64,000 nucleotides of DNA from Bacillus suaedaesalsae (GTDB lineage Bacteria > Bacillota > Bacilli > Bacillales > SA4): the NCBI RefSeq assembly GCF_016890225.1, contig NZ_JAFELM010000043.1, forward strand, positions 186,001 through 250,000, written 5' to 3'. The notes beneath the pieces are model-generated. The model was given only the letters and a program-made list of their open reading frames with translations, had not been told where the DNA came from and did no database searches. Positions 34,864 through 42,863 of this stretch are shown here, piece after piece. The position numbers and the translations under genes were made by a program. The stretch's first letter is position 1. Each line of letters starts with the position of its first letter.

Positions 34864-36957
34864 ATGAATGTGTTTAACCTAGTAGCTGTTGAATTTTCGA
34901 AGTTGGCTGCTAATAAGGCAATTCTCTTTTCCGTAATTGGTGCCCTTCTCGTTCCTGTGGTTTATGGAATGATTCTACTTAATGCAAAATGGGGGCCATA
35001 TGACAATTTATCTAACTTACCTGTTGCAGTTGTCAACAACGATCATGGTGCCCTTAAGGATGGAGAGCCATTGAATGTCGGAAGTGAACTTGTAGCATCA
35101 TTAAGAGAGAAAAATTCTTTAGGATTTGAATTTGTAAATTCTACAGAGGCAATGAGAGGTTTGGAAGAGAACAAATATTATTTAGCTATTGTCATCCCAG
35201 AAGATTTTTCTCAAAGAGCCGTCACGGTCTTAGATGCTGATCCTACAAAGCTAGAGTTGGAGTATATTCAAAATGAGGGTCTGAACTTTTTAGCTTCGAA
35301 AGTAACGGAATCGGCAATGGTTCAAATCAGAGAGTCGTTAGCCAATTCAATAACAGAAACCTATGTAGCAACAATGTTTTCAAGTCTTGAAGAAGTAGCA
35401 GAAGGATTTGAAAAAGCAGCAGATGGATCCAAGCAACTTGCTGAGGGAACGACACAACTCCATGATGGCACAAATGAACTGAATGCATCTGTAACAGCGA
35501 AAATGGGTGACATCTCGAAGCTAGCAGATGGAACAAAACAATTAAAAGAAGGAACGGGAGTGTTATTAAATAGCTTACAAGGAAAATCAGGTGACATCTC
35601 CAAATTAGCAAATGGTTCACAAGAACTGCATGCTGGTACACTCCAAATACTAGCAGGTTTAGAAAAGGCAGAACCTGGTAGTAAGAAGATACGAGACGGT
35701 TTGTATGATCGATTAATACCAGGAAGTGCAGCTGTTGCAGATGGTGCAACGGCAATACAACGAGGATCTGCTCAATTGGCAGCTGGAGCACAAGAACTTG
35801 TTAACGGATTAGAAGAATATAAAAAGGCAAATCCAACAGTACTGGTTGGTCCGTATTACAAACAAATTCAAGATGGAGCTAATAAAATTTTAGCAGGATT
35901 AAACACTTTGTCTTCAAAATCTATCGGTTTGGCAGATGGAGCACATAAAGTCTCAAACGGATTAGCGGATAGTGTTGGTCCAGGGGTAGTGGCTTTAAAT
36001 GATGGATTAAATCAGCTTGTTGTAGGTCAAAGGCAAATTGTAAATGGTGCGAAACAAGTTGCAGATGGCAATGCCCAAGTAAATAAAGGGTGGGCAGATT
36101 TGACACAAGGAGTGACTCAACTTGATTCAGGAGCAGCACAAATTTATTCCGGAAACCAAGCTGTAAATGAAGGATGGAAAACTTTGGCGGCTGGAACTAG
36201 TCAATTAAATGAAGGTGCTGGAAAGGTAAATGATGGTAGCCAGCAATTAGCATCAGGACTAAAAGAAGGAGAAGAAAAAACAAGTGAATTAAACTTAGAA
36301 AAAGAAAATGCTCAAATGTTTTCTTCTCCTGTAGAACTAGTAGCTGATAAAAAAAATGGCTATCAATTCTACAGAGATTCAACTGCACCATATATATTAA
36401 CACTTAGTCTAATGGTTGGAATCTTAATCATGTCATTATTCATTAACTTCCAAAAGCCACAATTTGTATCTAGCTTTAGTTGGTTTGCTGCTAAATATGT
36501 AAAGCTTGCGTCGCTAGCGATATTACAAGCTATAATCGTCACAAATGTTGTATATTTTGGACTGGATTTAAAGGTTACGAATCCGTTAATGTTCTTCTTC
36601 TTTGCAATCTTTGTAAGCGTTACCTTTGCGGCAATCGTTTTATTCCTCGCAACGTTCGGTAACATCGGAAGATTTATTGCTGTAGCATTTATCGTTCTGC
36701 AGCTGTCTATCACAGGTGCAAACCTGCCGATTGAAATGCTGCCAGAATTTTATCAAAACGTAAGTAATTTCTTACCATTTACGTATGCAATTGCTGGTTT
36801 CAAATCTGTAATAAGTCTAGATCATCCTACAGCTGCATTTCATAATATTGGATTCTTAGCTAGTTACTTAGTTGTTTTTGCTGGTTTAGCATATATGGTG
36901 TTCTTTATAAAAGGGAGACTCAACTCTAGAAATTACAATCAAGAGCTCGCGGTATAA
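34864..36957 (+). CDS. YhgE/Pip-family membrane protein, copy 1
   Basis: The 697-residue protein has an N-terminal helix (about 20-38: ILFSVIGALLVPVVYGMIL), the conserved PVAVVNNDHGA region, and a long extracytoplasmic region (about 180-480). That region is full of repeated G-x-x-x-L/A-x-x-G units such as ADGSKQLAEGTTQLHDG, predicted to form long helical hairpins. Five C-terminal transmembrane helices follow. Family members include Lactococcus Pip, a phage receptor, and the ESX-associated YueB, the SPP1 receptor. Normal cellular function is unclear; ABC-2-like export of envelope material has been suggested by fold. A near-identical operator precedes both copies. Confidence 0.9.
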   Translation: MNVFNLVAVEFSKLAANKAILFSVIGALLVPVVYGMILLNAKWGPYDNLSNLPVAVVNNDHGALKDGEPLNVGSELVASLREKNSLGFEFVNSTEAMRGLEENKYYLAIVIPEDFSQRAVTVLDADPTKLELEYIQNEGLNFLASKVTESAMVQIRESLANSITETYVATMFSSLEEVAEGFEKAADGSKQLAEGTTQLHDGTNELNASVTAKMGDISKLADGTKQLKEGTGVLLNSLQGKSGDISKLANGSQELHAGTLQILAGLEKAEPGSKKIRDGLYDRLIPGSAAVADGATAIQRGSAQLAAGAQELVNGLEEYKKANPTVLVGPYYKQIQDGANKILAGLNTLSSKSIGLADGAHKVSNGLADSVGPGVVALNDGLNQLVVGQRQIVNGAKQVADGNAQVNKGWADLTQGVTQLDSGAAQIYSGNQAVNEGWKTLAAGTSQLNEGAGKVNDGSQQLASGLKEGEEKTSELNLEKENAQMFSSPVELVADKKNGYQFYRDSTAPYILTLSLMVGILIMSLFINFQKPQFVSSFSWFAAKYVKLASLAILQAIIVTNVVYFGLDLKVTNPLMFFFFAIFVSVTFAAIVLFLATFGNIGRFIAVAFIVLQLSITGANLPIEMLPEFYQNVSNFLPFTYAIAGFKSVISLDHPTAAFHNIGFLASYLVVFAGLAYMVFFIKGRLNSRNYNQELAV

Positions 36958-36964
36958 TCTAAAA

Positions 36965-36998
36965 AAAAACAGTGGTTCATTGAATCACTGTTTTTTGT
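36965..36998 (+). terminator. Intrinsic terminator between YhgE/Pip genes
   Basis: AACAGTG / CACTGTT stem followed by TTTTTGTG, so the paralogues are separate transcription units. Confidence 0.8.
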
Positions 36999-37101
36999 GT
37001 GAGAAAAGCACGAAAACCGAAGTAAATATTTACTAAATATTAGTAAAATTTTCCTTGATTTGTTTAAAAGTTTTAAATATTATGAAAATAGATTACTAGT
37101 G

Positions 37102-37125
37102 TAATGAATGGGTGTTCATTCATTA
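37102..37125 (+). promoter_or_regulatory. TetR-type operator upstream of second YhgE/Pip gene
   Basis: A perfect inverted repeat TAATGAATG / CATTCATTA around GGTGTT, placed 38 bases before the start codon. The central 18 bases differ from the first operator only at one position. Confidence 0.7.
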
Positions 37126-37162
37126 TTCTGTAATCAAAATTAAATAGATGGGGGGTTTTTAA

Positions 37163-39316
37163 ATGAATGTGTTTCAATTAATTGCTTCAGAGTTTTCGAA
37201 GCTTGCTGCAAACAAGGCAATATTATTTTCTGTGATTGGTGCATTACTAGTGCCTGTGATTTTTGGAGGTATTATGCTCAGTCCAGATTGGGGTCCTTAT
37301 GATAATCTTTCTAACCTGCCAGTTGCAGTAGTGAACGATGACAAAGGAGCAACCTCGAACGGAGAGCCAATGAATGTGGGGGACAAATTAGTAGAGTCGT
37401 TGAAGGAAAAGAAATCCTTAGGCTTTGAGTTTGTAAGTTCAGACGAAGCGATGGAAGGACTGGAAGATAATGAATATTATTTAGTCATTGTCATTCCAGA
37501 GGATTTTTCTGAACGGGCAACAACAGTGCTAAGTTCTGAACCAACAAAACTTGAACTAAAGTACATTCAAAACGAAGGCTTAAACTTCTTAGCCTCTAAA
37601 GTAACGGAGTCGGCTACAACGCAAATTAGAGAAGAACTTGCAAATACAATCACTGCAACTTATGTGGCTACCATGTTTACAAGCCTAGAAGATGTAGCTG
37701 ACGGGTTTAAAGAGGCATCAGATGGTTCCACGCAACTTGCTGAAGGAACTTCCCAGCTTCTTCAAGGGACGAATGAGCTGAATACATCCGTTACCTCCAA
37801 GTTAGTTGACATCTCAAAACTTGCAAGCGGTTCCAAAGATTTGAAAGCGGGTACAGGACAACTACTTAGTAGCTTAAGAGGGAAATCAGGAGATATTACG
37901 AAACTATCAAATGGTGCCCAGGAATTACATGCAGGTACCGTAAGATTGAAAAATGGTACTGCTGAGGTTATGGGTGGCTTGAAACAAGCCGAAGCAGGTA
38001 GTGCGACACTTCGTACGGCCTTTGATACTAAACTAAAACCTGGTAGTAAGGGAGTTGCGGATGGTGCTCTTGGTATACAGGGTGGAGTAAACCAACTAAA
38101 AACAGGTGCTGAAAAGCTTGTTGCTGGATTAGAAGCTTATAAGGCTGCAAATCCAACGGTTCTAGTTGGACCATATTACGGAGATATTCAAAATGGTGCG
38201 GATGAAATCCTTGCAGGTTTGACTTACCTATCTACTAAATCTGGTGAACTAGCAGTAGGAGCAAAATCTGTTTCTGATGGTTTAGCAGGAGATGCTAATA
38301 CAGGTGTGGTTAAGATTAATGAAGGATTAAAAGCACTTGTAGCTGGTCAATCACAAATTGTCACCGGAGCATCTGAGTTAGAAGCTGGAGCTAAACAAGT
38401 AGCAGCAGGAAATGCAACTGTGAGAAATGGTTGGACCGAATTAACAAAAGGTGCATCAGCATTAAATTCAGGTGCTACACAGATTTATGATGGAAACAAA
38501 TCGGTTGATGAAGGTTGGAAGACGTTAGCTGAAGGTACTATGAAGTTAAACGAGGGTGCTGCTAAGGTTGATGAAGGAACAAAACAATTGGCTACAGGTT
38601 TAAAAGAAGGATCTGAGAAAACAGGTGGACTTAATTTAGCGGAAGAGAATGCAGCTATGTTTGCTTCTCCTGTACAGTTAGTGGGAAGTAAAGTGAACAG
38701 TTATGAGTTTTACCGTGACTCAACTGCTCCATATGTCGTAACACTTGGTTTAATGGTTGGGATTTTGATTATGTCCTTGTTTATCAATTTCACAAAGCCA
38801 CAAAATGTATCAAGTGTAAGTTGGTTTGTTGCGAAGTTTGTGAAGCTTGCATCATTGTCAGTAGTGCAGGCGTTAATTCTTTCCTTTGTTGTATTATTTG
38901 GATTTAACCTACTTCCTAATAGTGAAAGCTTAATGGTAGAAAGTTCAGGAGGATTTATTCTATTTGCTATTTTTGTAAGCGTTGTCTTTTCGGCGATTGT
39001 CTTATTCTTAGCGTCATTAGGTAACTTTGGTAGATGGGTTGCCATTGCATTTATTGTGATGCAGTTGTCGATTACAGGTGCAAACTTACCAATAGAGATG
39101 TTACCTGAAGAATATAGAGCAGGAAGCATCTTCCTACCTTTTACGTATACAATTGAAGGTTTTAAATCTGTTATATCCTTAAACGGTAATATGATAAACG
39201 TGGGTGTATTATCATTATTCTTTTTGTTATTTGCACTACTCGCTTTAATAGTGTTCCTCATTCGTGGACGTGGAATAAGTATAAATAAAGATCAACAAAA
39301 TGAGCTTTCATTCTAA
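37163..39316 (+). CDS. YhgE/Pip-family membrane protein, copy 2
   Basis: At 717 residues this is a close paralogue of the preceding gene. The first 180 residues are largely identical (for example SKLAANKAILFSVIGALL and NEGLNFLASKVTESA), as is the C-terminal five-helix part with LQLSITGANLPIEMLPE-type sequence. The middle repeat region diverges and is slightly longer, as expected for repeat-rich, receptor-like surface regions. Start ATG 37163 follows GATGGGGGG. Its own operator, promoter region and terminator show that the duplication included the control region. No TetR gene is adjacent, unlike B. subtilis yhgD-yhgE. Confidence 0.9.
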   Translation: MNVFQLIASEFSKLAANKAILFSVIGALLVPVIFGGIMLSPDWGPYDNLSNLPVAVVNDDKGATSNGEPMNVGDKLVESLKEKKSLGFEFVSSDEAMEGLEDNEYYLVIVIPEDFSERATTVLSSEPTKLELKYIQNEGLNFLASKVTESATTQIREELANTITATYVATMFTSLEDVADGFKEASDGSTQLAEGTSQLLQGTNELNTSVTSKLVDISKLASGSKDLKAGTGQLLSSLRGKSGDITKLSNGAQELHAGTVRLKNGTAEVMGGLKQAEAGSATLRTAFDTKLKPGSKGVADGALGIQGGVNQLKTGAEKLVAGLEAYKAANPTVLVGPYYGDIQNGADEILAGLTYLSTKSGELAVGAKSVSDGLAGDANTGVVKINEGLKALVAGQSQIVTGASELEAGAKQVAAGNATVRNGWTELTKGASALNSGATQIYDGNKSVDEGWKTLAEGTMKLNEGAAKVDEGTKQLATGLKEGSEKTGGLNLAEENAAMFASPVQLVGSKVNSYEFYRDSTAPYVVTLGLMVGILIMSLFINFTKPQNVSSVSWFVAKFVKLASLSVVQALILSFVVLFGFNLLPNSESLMVESSGGFILFAIFVSVVFSAIVLFLASLGNFGRWVAIAFIVMQLSITGANLPIEMLPEEYRAGSIFLPFTYTIEGFKSVISLNGNMINVGVLSLFFLLFALLALIVFLIRGRGISINKDQQNELSF

Positions 39317-39325
39317 ATGTTAGAC

Positions 39326-39368
39326 AAACAAGAGAACTCTAAATATACGAGTTCTCTTGTTTTTTTAT
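39326..39368 (+). terminator. Intrinsic terminator
   Basis: AACAAGAGAACTC / GAGTTCTCTTGTT stem with a nine-base loop and TTTTT. Confidence 0.92.
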
Positions 39369-39369
39369 G

Positions 39370-39585
39370 GGGGTAATTTCCTTTAAAAGAAATTTAAAGA
39401 AATAGTAAAAAAGTAACTTGAATTTAATATTTCTGTAAAATAACTGAAAATTCCCACGTTTTATTCCATAATTTTCTACAAATTGTGACAATGAGACTAG
39501 TAAAAAACTTGTCGAAAATAAGCAGTCTGATGGATTCTTCTTTTTATCATGTGGTTTTAATATAGACGTAAGAGATCAGACGGAA
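39370..39585 (+). other. Intergenic region upstream of the c-di-GMP riboswitch
   Basis: About 215 bases without a gene. It should contain the promoter of the Tad transcript: TATAGA near 39571 is a possible -10, but no matching -35 stands out. No other structure was recognised. Confidence 0.35.
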
Positions 39586-39587
39586 TT

Positions 39588-39700
39588 AAAAACGCTGAGT
39601 CTCGATAAAGGCAAAGCTGGTGAAAGCCAGTGACGCAAAGCTACAGGGGCTAAGGTGTGTAAATCACACTAAGCCAGCCAGTTACCGAAAGATTTGGGCG
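39588..39700 (+). promoter_or_regulatory. Cyclic-di-GMP-I (GEMM-I) riboswitch aptamer
   Basis: The conserved elements occur in order: AAGGCAAAG (39608-39616), a P2 hairpin CTGG-TGAAAG-CCAG with the GAAA tetraloop, GACGCAAAGC (with the stacking A of GCAAAG), GGGGCTAAG, a P3 hairpin GTGTG / CACAC, AAGCCAGCCAG and TTACCG. This aligns well with the V. cholerae Vc2 aptamer. The base equivalent to G20 is G, which favours c-di-GMP over cGAMP. Outer pairing AAAACGC / GCGTTTT extends P1. It lies directly upstream of a terminator, a DUF192 gene and the Tad pilus genes. Confidence 0.92.
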
Positions 39701-39715
39701 TTTTTTGTGCTATTT

Positions 39716-39750
39716 AAAACCCCACCTTTCGGTAAAGGCGGGGTTTTTTC
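39716..39750 (+). terminator. Riboswitch-controlled terminator (expression platform)
   Basis: AAAACCCC-A-CCTTT pairs with AAAGG-C-GGGGTTTT around CGGT, followed by TTC. TTACCGAAAG of the aptamer (39682-39691) is perfectly complementary to CTTTCGGTAA (39726-39735), which spans the upper stem and loop of this terminator. That gives a ready antiterminator in the ligand-free RNA and predicts termination with c-di-GMP bound. Confidence 0.85.
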
Positions 39751-39775
39751 TTTATCACTAGGAGGTGAACGAAGA

Positions 39776-40123
39776 GTGAAGTTGATCAACCAGAGGAATA
39801 AAGAAGAACTAGCTACTCAGGTAGGTAAAGCATATTCCTTCCTAACGAGACTAAAAGGGCTTATATTCTCGAAGGATTTACCAGATGGTTGTAGCCTTCA
39901 TCTTAAACCCTGTCAGTCGGTTCATACGTATTTCATGAACTATCCAATTGATGTTGTGTTCGTCAATAAACATCTTGAGATAGTTGGAATCGTAGAATCG
40001 ATGTCACCGAGAAAAGTCAGTAAAGTATATCGTTCTGCATCATCCGTGTTCGAATTTCCAGCAGGGACTGTCAGTAGAACAAACACTAACATTGGAGATA
40101 TGTTAGAAATCAACGAGTCGTAG
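39776..40123 (+). CDS. DUF192 domain protein, first gene of the Tad locus
   Basis: The true start is GTG 39776, right after AGGAGGTGA; the frame is open further upstream but that part is riboswitch. The 115-residue protein has the DUF192 pattern: an early RLKGLIFSKDLPDG, LHLKPCQSVHTYFMNYPIDVVFVN, and VFEFPAGTV near the end. DUF192 proteins are small beta-rich proteins of unknown function, often exported; no signal peptide is visible here. It is 16 bases from the first pilin gene, so it is the leading cistron of the c-di-GMP-controlled transcript. A specific role in pilus biogenesis is inferred from position only. Confidence 0.82.
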   Translation: MKLINQRNKEELATQVGKAYSFLTRLKGLIFSKDLPDGCSLHLKPCQSVHTYFMNYPIDVVFVNKHLEIVGIVESMSPRKVSKVYRSASSVFEFPAGTVSRTNTNIGDMLEINES

Positions 40124-40139
40124 GAAAAGAGGGGGAGCA

Positions 40140-40331
40140 ATGAAAAAGTTGAAAGCATTGTTATCAGAAGAACAAGGTCAAGGGATGACAGAGTACGGAT
40201 TAGTATTAGGAATCATTGCAGTAGCAGTAGTAGGTTTCTTAGTAACACTTCGTGGTGAGATTACAGGAATGTTCCAAGATGCAGTTACAACGGTACAAAC
40301 AAGAGCAACTGGTGACGGATCAGGAAACTAA
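40140..40331 (+). CDS. Flp-type (type IVb) pilin 1
   Basis: A 63-residue prepilin with a short basic leader and the Flp cleavage site EEQG/QGMTEYG, where Glu5 and Tyr6 of the mature protein are the family signature. A hydrophobic helix (LVLGIIAVAVVGFLVTL) and a short polar tail follow. Flp pilins are cut by a Tad prepilin peptidase and polymerised into thin pili for adhesion. GAGGGGGAGCA precedes ATG 40140. It differs from the next two pilins in its leader (KKLKALLSE) and tail. Confidence 0.93.
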   Translation: MKKLKALLSEEQGQGMTEYGLVLGIIAVAVVGFLVTLRGEITGMFQDAVTTVQTRATGDGSGN

Positions 40332-40384
40332 TGACTCACACAATTTAATTACAAAAAATAATCGAGAAAAAGGAGAATGTTAAC

Positions 40385-40579
40385 ATGATGAACAAATTAA
40401 AGGGTTTAGTTAAAGAAGAGCAAGGACAAGGGATGACAGAATACGGACTAGTATTAGGTATTATCGCAGTAGCAGTAGTAGGTTTCTTAGTAACACTACG
40501 TGGTGAAATTACAGCAATGTTCCAAGATGCAGTAACTTCTGTACAAAACCGTCAAACTGGAGATGGATCTGCACAATAA
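40385..40579 (+). CDS. Flp-type (type IVb) pilin 2
   Basis: A 64-residue Flp prepilin, identical to pilin 3 except near the C-terminus (QNRQTGDGSAQ against QGRQTGDGSGN) and sharing the mature helix with pilin 1. AAAGGAG precedes ATG 40385. Repeated pilin genes at the head of Tad loci are common and usually reflect high demand for the major subunit. Confidence 0.92.
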   Translation: MMNKLKGLVKEEQGQGMTEYGLVLGIIAVAVVGFLVTLRGEITAMFQDAVTSVQNRQTGDGSAQ

Positions 40580-40618
40580 TTAATAAACAAAAAATATACA
40601 ATTAAAAGGAGAATGATC

Positions 40619-40813
40619 ATGATGAACAAATTAAAAGGTCTAGTTAAAGAAGAACAAGGTCAAGGGATGACAGAATACGGTTTAGTATTAGGTATTATCG
40701 CAGTAGCAGTAGTGGGCTTCTTAGTAACATTACGTGGTGAAATTACAGCAATGTTCCAAGATGCAGTAACATCAGTTCAAGGGCGTCAAACAGGTGACGG
40801 TTCAGGGAACTAA
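40619..40813 (+). CDS. Flp-type (type IVb) pilin 3
   Basis: The third Flp prepilin, 64 residues from ATG 40619, with AAAGGAG 7 bases upstream; an in-frame ATG at 40613 touches the site. The same EEQG/QGMTEYG processing site and helix are present. It is followed by a weak hairpin and then a strong terminator, separating the pilin genes from the assembly genes. Confidence 0.92.
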   Translation: MMNKLKGLVKEEQGQGMTEYGLVLGIIAVAVVGFLVTLRGEITAMFQDAVTSVQGRQTGDGSGN

Positions 40814-40930
40814 TAGATTTTTAATCTCTTTTTAACAGAATGGAAGAAATTGAACTTATTCTACGTTTATTATCTAAATCAGTTATTCATCAGCTGTTAG
40901 AAAGTACTTTCTATGAAAATTGAAATTATT

Positions 40931-40967
40931 ACAGCCCCATACGTTCGATTACGTGGGGCTGTTTTTG
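40931..40967 (+). terminator. Terminator between pilin and assembly genes of the Tad locus
   Basis: ACAGCCCCA pairs with TGGGGCTGT, with inner ACGT/ACGT pairing and a following TTTTTG. It should reduce transcription into the assembly genes relative to the pilins. Confidence 0.85.
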
Positions 40968-41033
40968 ACTAATCATGAAAATTCAACTTTTCATGAAGAT
41001 TACTATATTTTGCGTGAGAAAGGTGGGATAAAC

Positions 41034-41552
41034 ATGCTATTCAATTTACTCCTCCTGTTCGTATTAAGCATTTGTTTAATAACAGATTTAAAATCTAGAA
41101 AAATATATAACATCGTGATTTTCCCGTCATTACTACTCACTTTTCTTCTCCATTTTATTTCAGACGGGTTTGCTGGTTTAGGTTTTTCATTCTTGGGGTT
41201 TATCGTAGGTTTCTCCATTTTACTTATTCCTTACTTTTTAGGTGGAATGGGAGCAGGAGATGTGAAGCTATTAGCGTTAATTGGTGCGATGAAGGGGATG
41301 CAATTTGTCATCGTAACCTCGATTTACATGGCACTTTTAGGTGGTCTTATCGGATTACTCGTACTACTGTTTAGAAAAGGAGCACTTCAGCGCGTGAGAT
41401 CAATCATATACAGTTTGTCTGGCATCAGATCGGGTGTTCGAATCCCGCTCTATTTGGATAAAGAAGGATTAAAGACTACTTATCCCTATGGTGTTGCAAT
41501 TGCAGGTGGCGCAGCATTAAGTCTCTTCTATAAAGGATGGGGAATTTTATGA
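41034..41552 (+). CDS. Prepilin peptidase (TadV/CpaA, A24 family)
   Basis: ATG 41034 follows AAAGGTGGGAT; upstream in-frame sequence overlaps the terminator and is discarded. The 172-residue membrane protein has about five helices and the two catalytic aspartates of A24 peptidases, in LITDLKSRKIYN and in GMGAGDVKLLA (the GxGD motif). It lacks the N-methyltransferase domain of PilD, as expected for TadV/CpaA. It should cleave the three Flp prepilins and the TadE/TadG pseudopilins. Its stop overlaps the start of tadE by ATGA. Confidence 0.92.
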   Translation: MLFNLLLLFVLSICLITDLKSRKIYNIVIFPSLLLTFLLHFISDGFAGLGFSFLGFIVGFSILLIPYFLGGMGAGDVKLLALIGAMKGMQFVIVTSIYMALLGGLIGLLVLLFRKGALQRVRSIIYSLSGIRSGVRIPLYLDKEGLKTTYPYGVAIAGGAALSLFYKGWGIL

Positions 41553-41932
41553 TAAAAGAAGAGCGCGGACAATCATTGGTTGAAATGGCACTATTGTTGC
41601 CAGTGCTATTACTAATACTAGTTGGAATAATTGATTTTGGTAGGTTGCTATATTCCTATTCTCACTTGCATATGGCCACCCAGGAGACGGTACGGTTAGG
41701 TGGTTTAGGAAAATCGGACAGTGAAATTACACAATTTGCAAAAGAGTATATTCACCTTAGTGAACCAGGTACTTTAACAGTATCGATTTCACCTAATGAG
41801 AGTAACCGAGAATCTGGTGATTATGTGACTGTTAGCCTACAATATCCAATCGAGCTACTTACACCACTTTTATCGGAAGTCATCCCAAATCCTATTCAAC
41901 TAAAAACGGATTCTACGATACGAGTGGAGTGA
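41549..41932 (+). CDS. TadE-like pseudopilin
   Basis: ATG 41549 overlaps the tadV stop codon, with GGATGGGG upstream. The 127-residue protein has the TadE signature: ERGQSLVEMALLLPVLLLILVGIIDFGRLLY, where the cleavage site ERG/QSLVE is followed by the membrane helix and Glu5. The rest forms an extracytoplasmic domain. Minor pilins of this type are needed for Tad pilus assembly. Confidence 0.88.
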   Translation: MIKEERGQSLVEMALLLPVLLLILVGIIDFGRLLYSYSHLHMATQETVRLGGLGKSDSEITQFAKEYIHLSEPGTLTVSISPNESNRESGDYVTVSLQYPIELLTPLLSEVIPNPIQLKTDSTIRVE

Positions 41933-41940
41933 GTGATGAA

Positions 41941-42855
41941 ATGAAGACATTCAAACAGATACTTAATAGAGAAAATGGTAATGCAATTATATTAGTAACC
42001 ATTTCATTAATGGTGTTATTAACGATGGCTGGACTAGTTATTGATGGTGGGAAATTGTATGTGACGAAAAGTCATCTACAAAAGGCTGCGAATGCATCTG
42101 TATTATCAGGTGCACAAAAGCTATTAGTAGATGAACAGTTTGTAAATAACGTAGTGAATGACGTATTAGACTTTCACGAAGAAAAAGAGAGTTTACAAGA
42201 AGTTATGATTGAGGACAACAGACTTGTCAGGGTTTCATTAAATAAAGAGATGCCATTATCGTTTTCAACATTATTTGGTTTAGAATCAAGCCCCGTATTT
42301 GCAAAAGCAGCAGCTGAAATTGGAACGATGGGAAAAGCTTCTGGGGCAGTTCCAATCGGTATTGATGAGAGGTTTGAACTTGAATTTTATAAGGAATATC
42401 AACTTAAAACAGATTCGATTGGCAATGATACTGGATGGTTTGGGATCTTATCATTAGGTGGCTCAGGTGCTGACACGTATTATGAGAATTTTATGAATGG
42501 ATATGATGAAGAGATCAAAGTTGGAGACGTACTTTCAACTGAAACAGGAAACGTAGCGGGTAAGACAAGATCTGCAATCGAAGCGAGAATTGATCAATGT
42601 CCATATACCTTTGAGGATGCAGTGGATAAAAAGTGTTCAAGAATTATCCTTATTCCTGTTTATCGTCCAGTAAATGTAACTTCAAATCAAATTAAAGAAG
42701 TACAGGTGGTTGGATTTGCATACTTCTATTTAACAAGACCAGCAACAAGTAAAGATACATCTGTACATGGAATGTTTATCAAAACAACTGGCCCAGGGAC
42801 AATCGATCCGAATGCTTTAAATAGAGGGGCATATAGCATAAGACTAACAGAGTAG
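41941..42855 (+). CDS. TadG-like pilus assembly protein
   Basis: The 304-residue protein opens with RENGNAIILVTISLMVLLTMAGLVIDGG, the Tad/TadG N-terminal motif, and has a pseudopilin-like transmembrane segment followed by KSHLQKAANASVLSGAQKL. A large extracytoplasmic domain follows without the von Willebrand A-type MIDAS motif seen in many longer TadG proteins. ATG 41941 is chosen because the alternative GTG 41929 overlaps its own binding site. It lies just after tadE. Confidence 0.85.
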   Translation: MKTFKQILNRENGNAIILVTISLMVLLTMAGLVIDGGKLYVTKSHLQKAANASVLSGAQKLLVDEQFVNNVVNDVLDFHEEKESLQEVMIEDNRLVRVSLNKEMPLSFSTLFGLESSPVFAKAAAEIGTMGKASGAVPIGIDERFELEFYKEYQLKTDSIGNDTGWFGILSLGGSGADTYYENFMNGYDEEIKVGDVLSTETGNVAGKTRSAIEARIDQCPYTFEDAVDKKCSRIILIPVYRPVNVTSNQIKEVQVVGFAYFYLTRPATSKDTSVHGMFIKTTGPGTIDPNALNRGAYSIRLTE

Positions 42856-42863
42856 GTGAACAT

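Noticed and set aside
35327-36403. Long leucine-rich minus-strand frames inside the YhgE/Pip genes
   Set aside because: They are antisense shadows of the Gly/Ala/Leu repeat region, without ribosome binding sites.
39620-39775. N-terminal extension of the DUF192 frame by 52 codons
   Set aside because: It runs through the c-di-GMP aptamer and terminator; GTG 39776 has an ideal AGGAGGTGA site.
40920-41033. N-terminal extension of the prepilin peptidase
   Set aside because: It overlaps the intrinsic terminator at 40931-40967; ATG 41034 has a good site and gives the normal family length.
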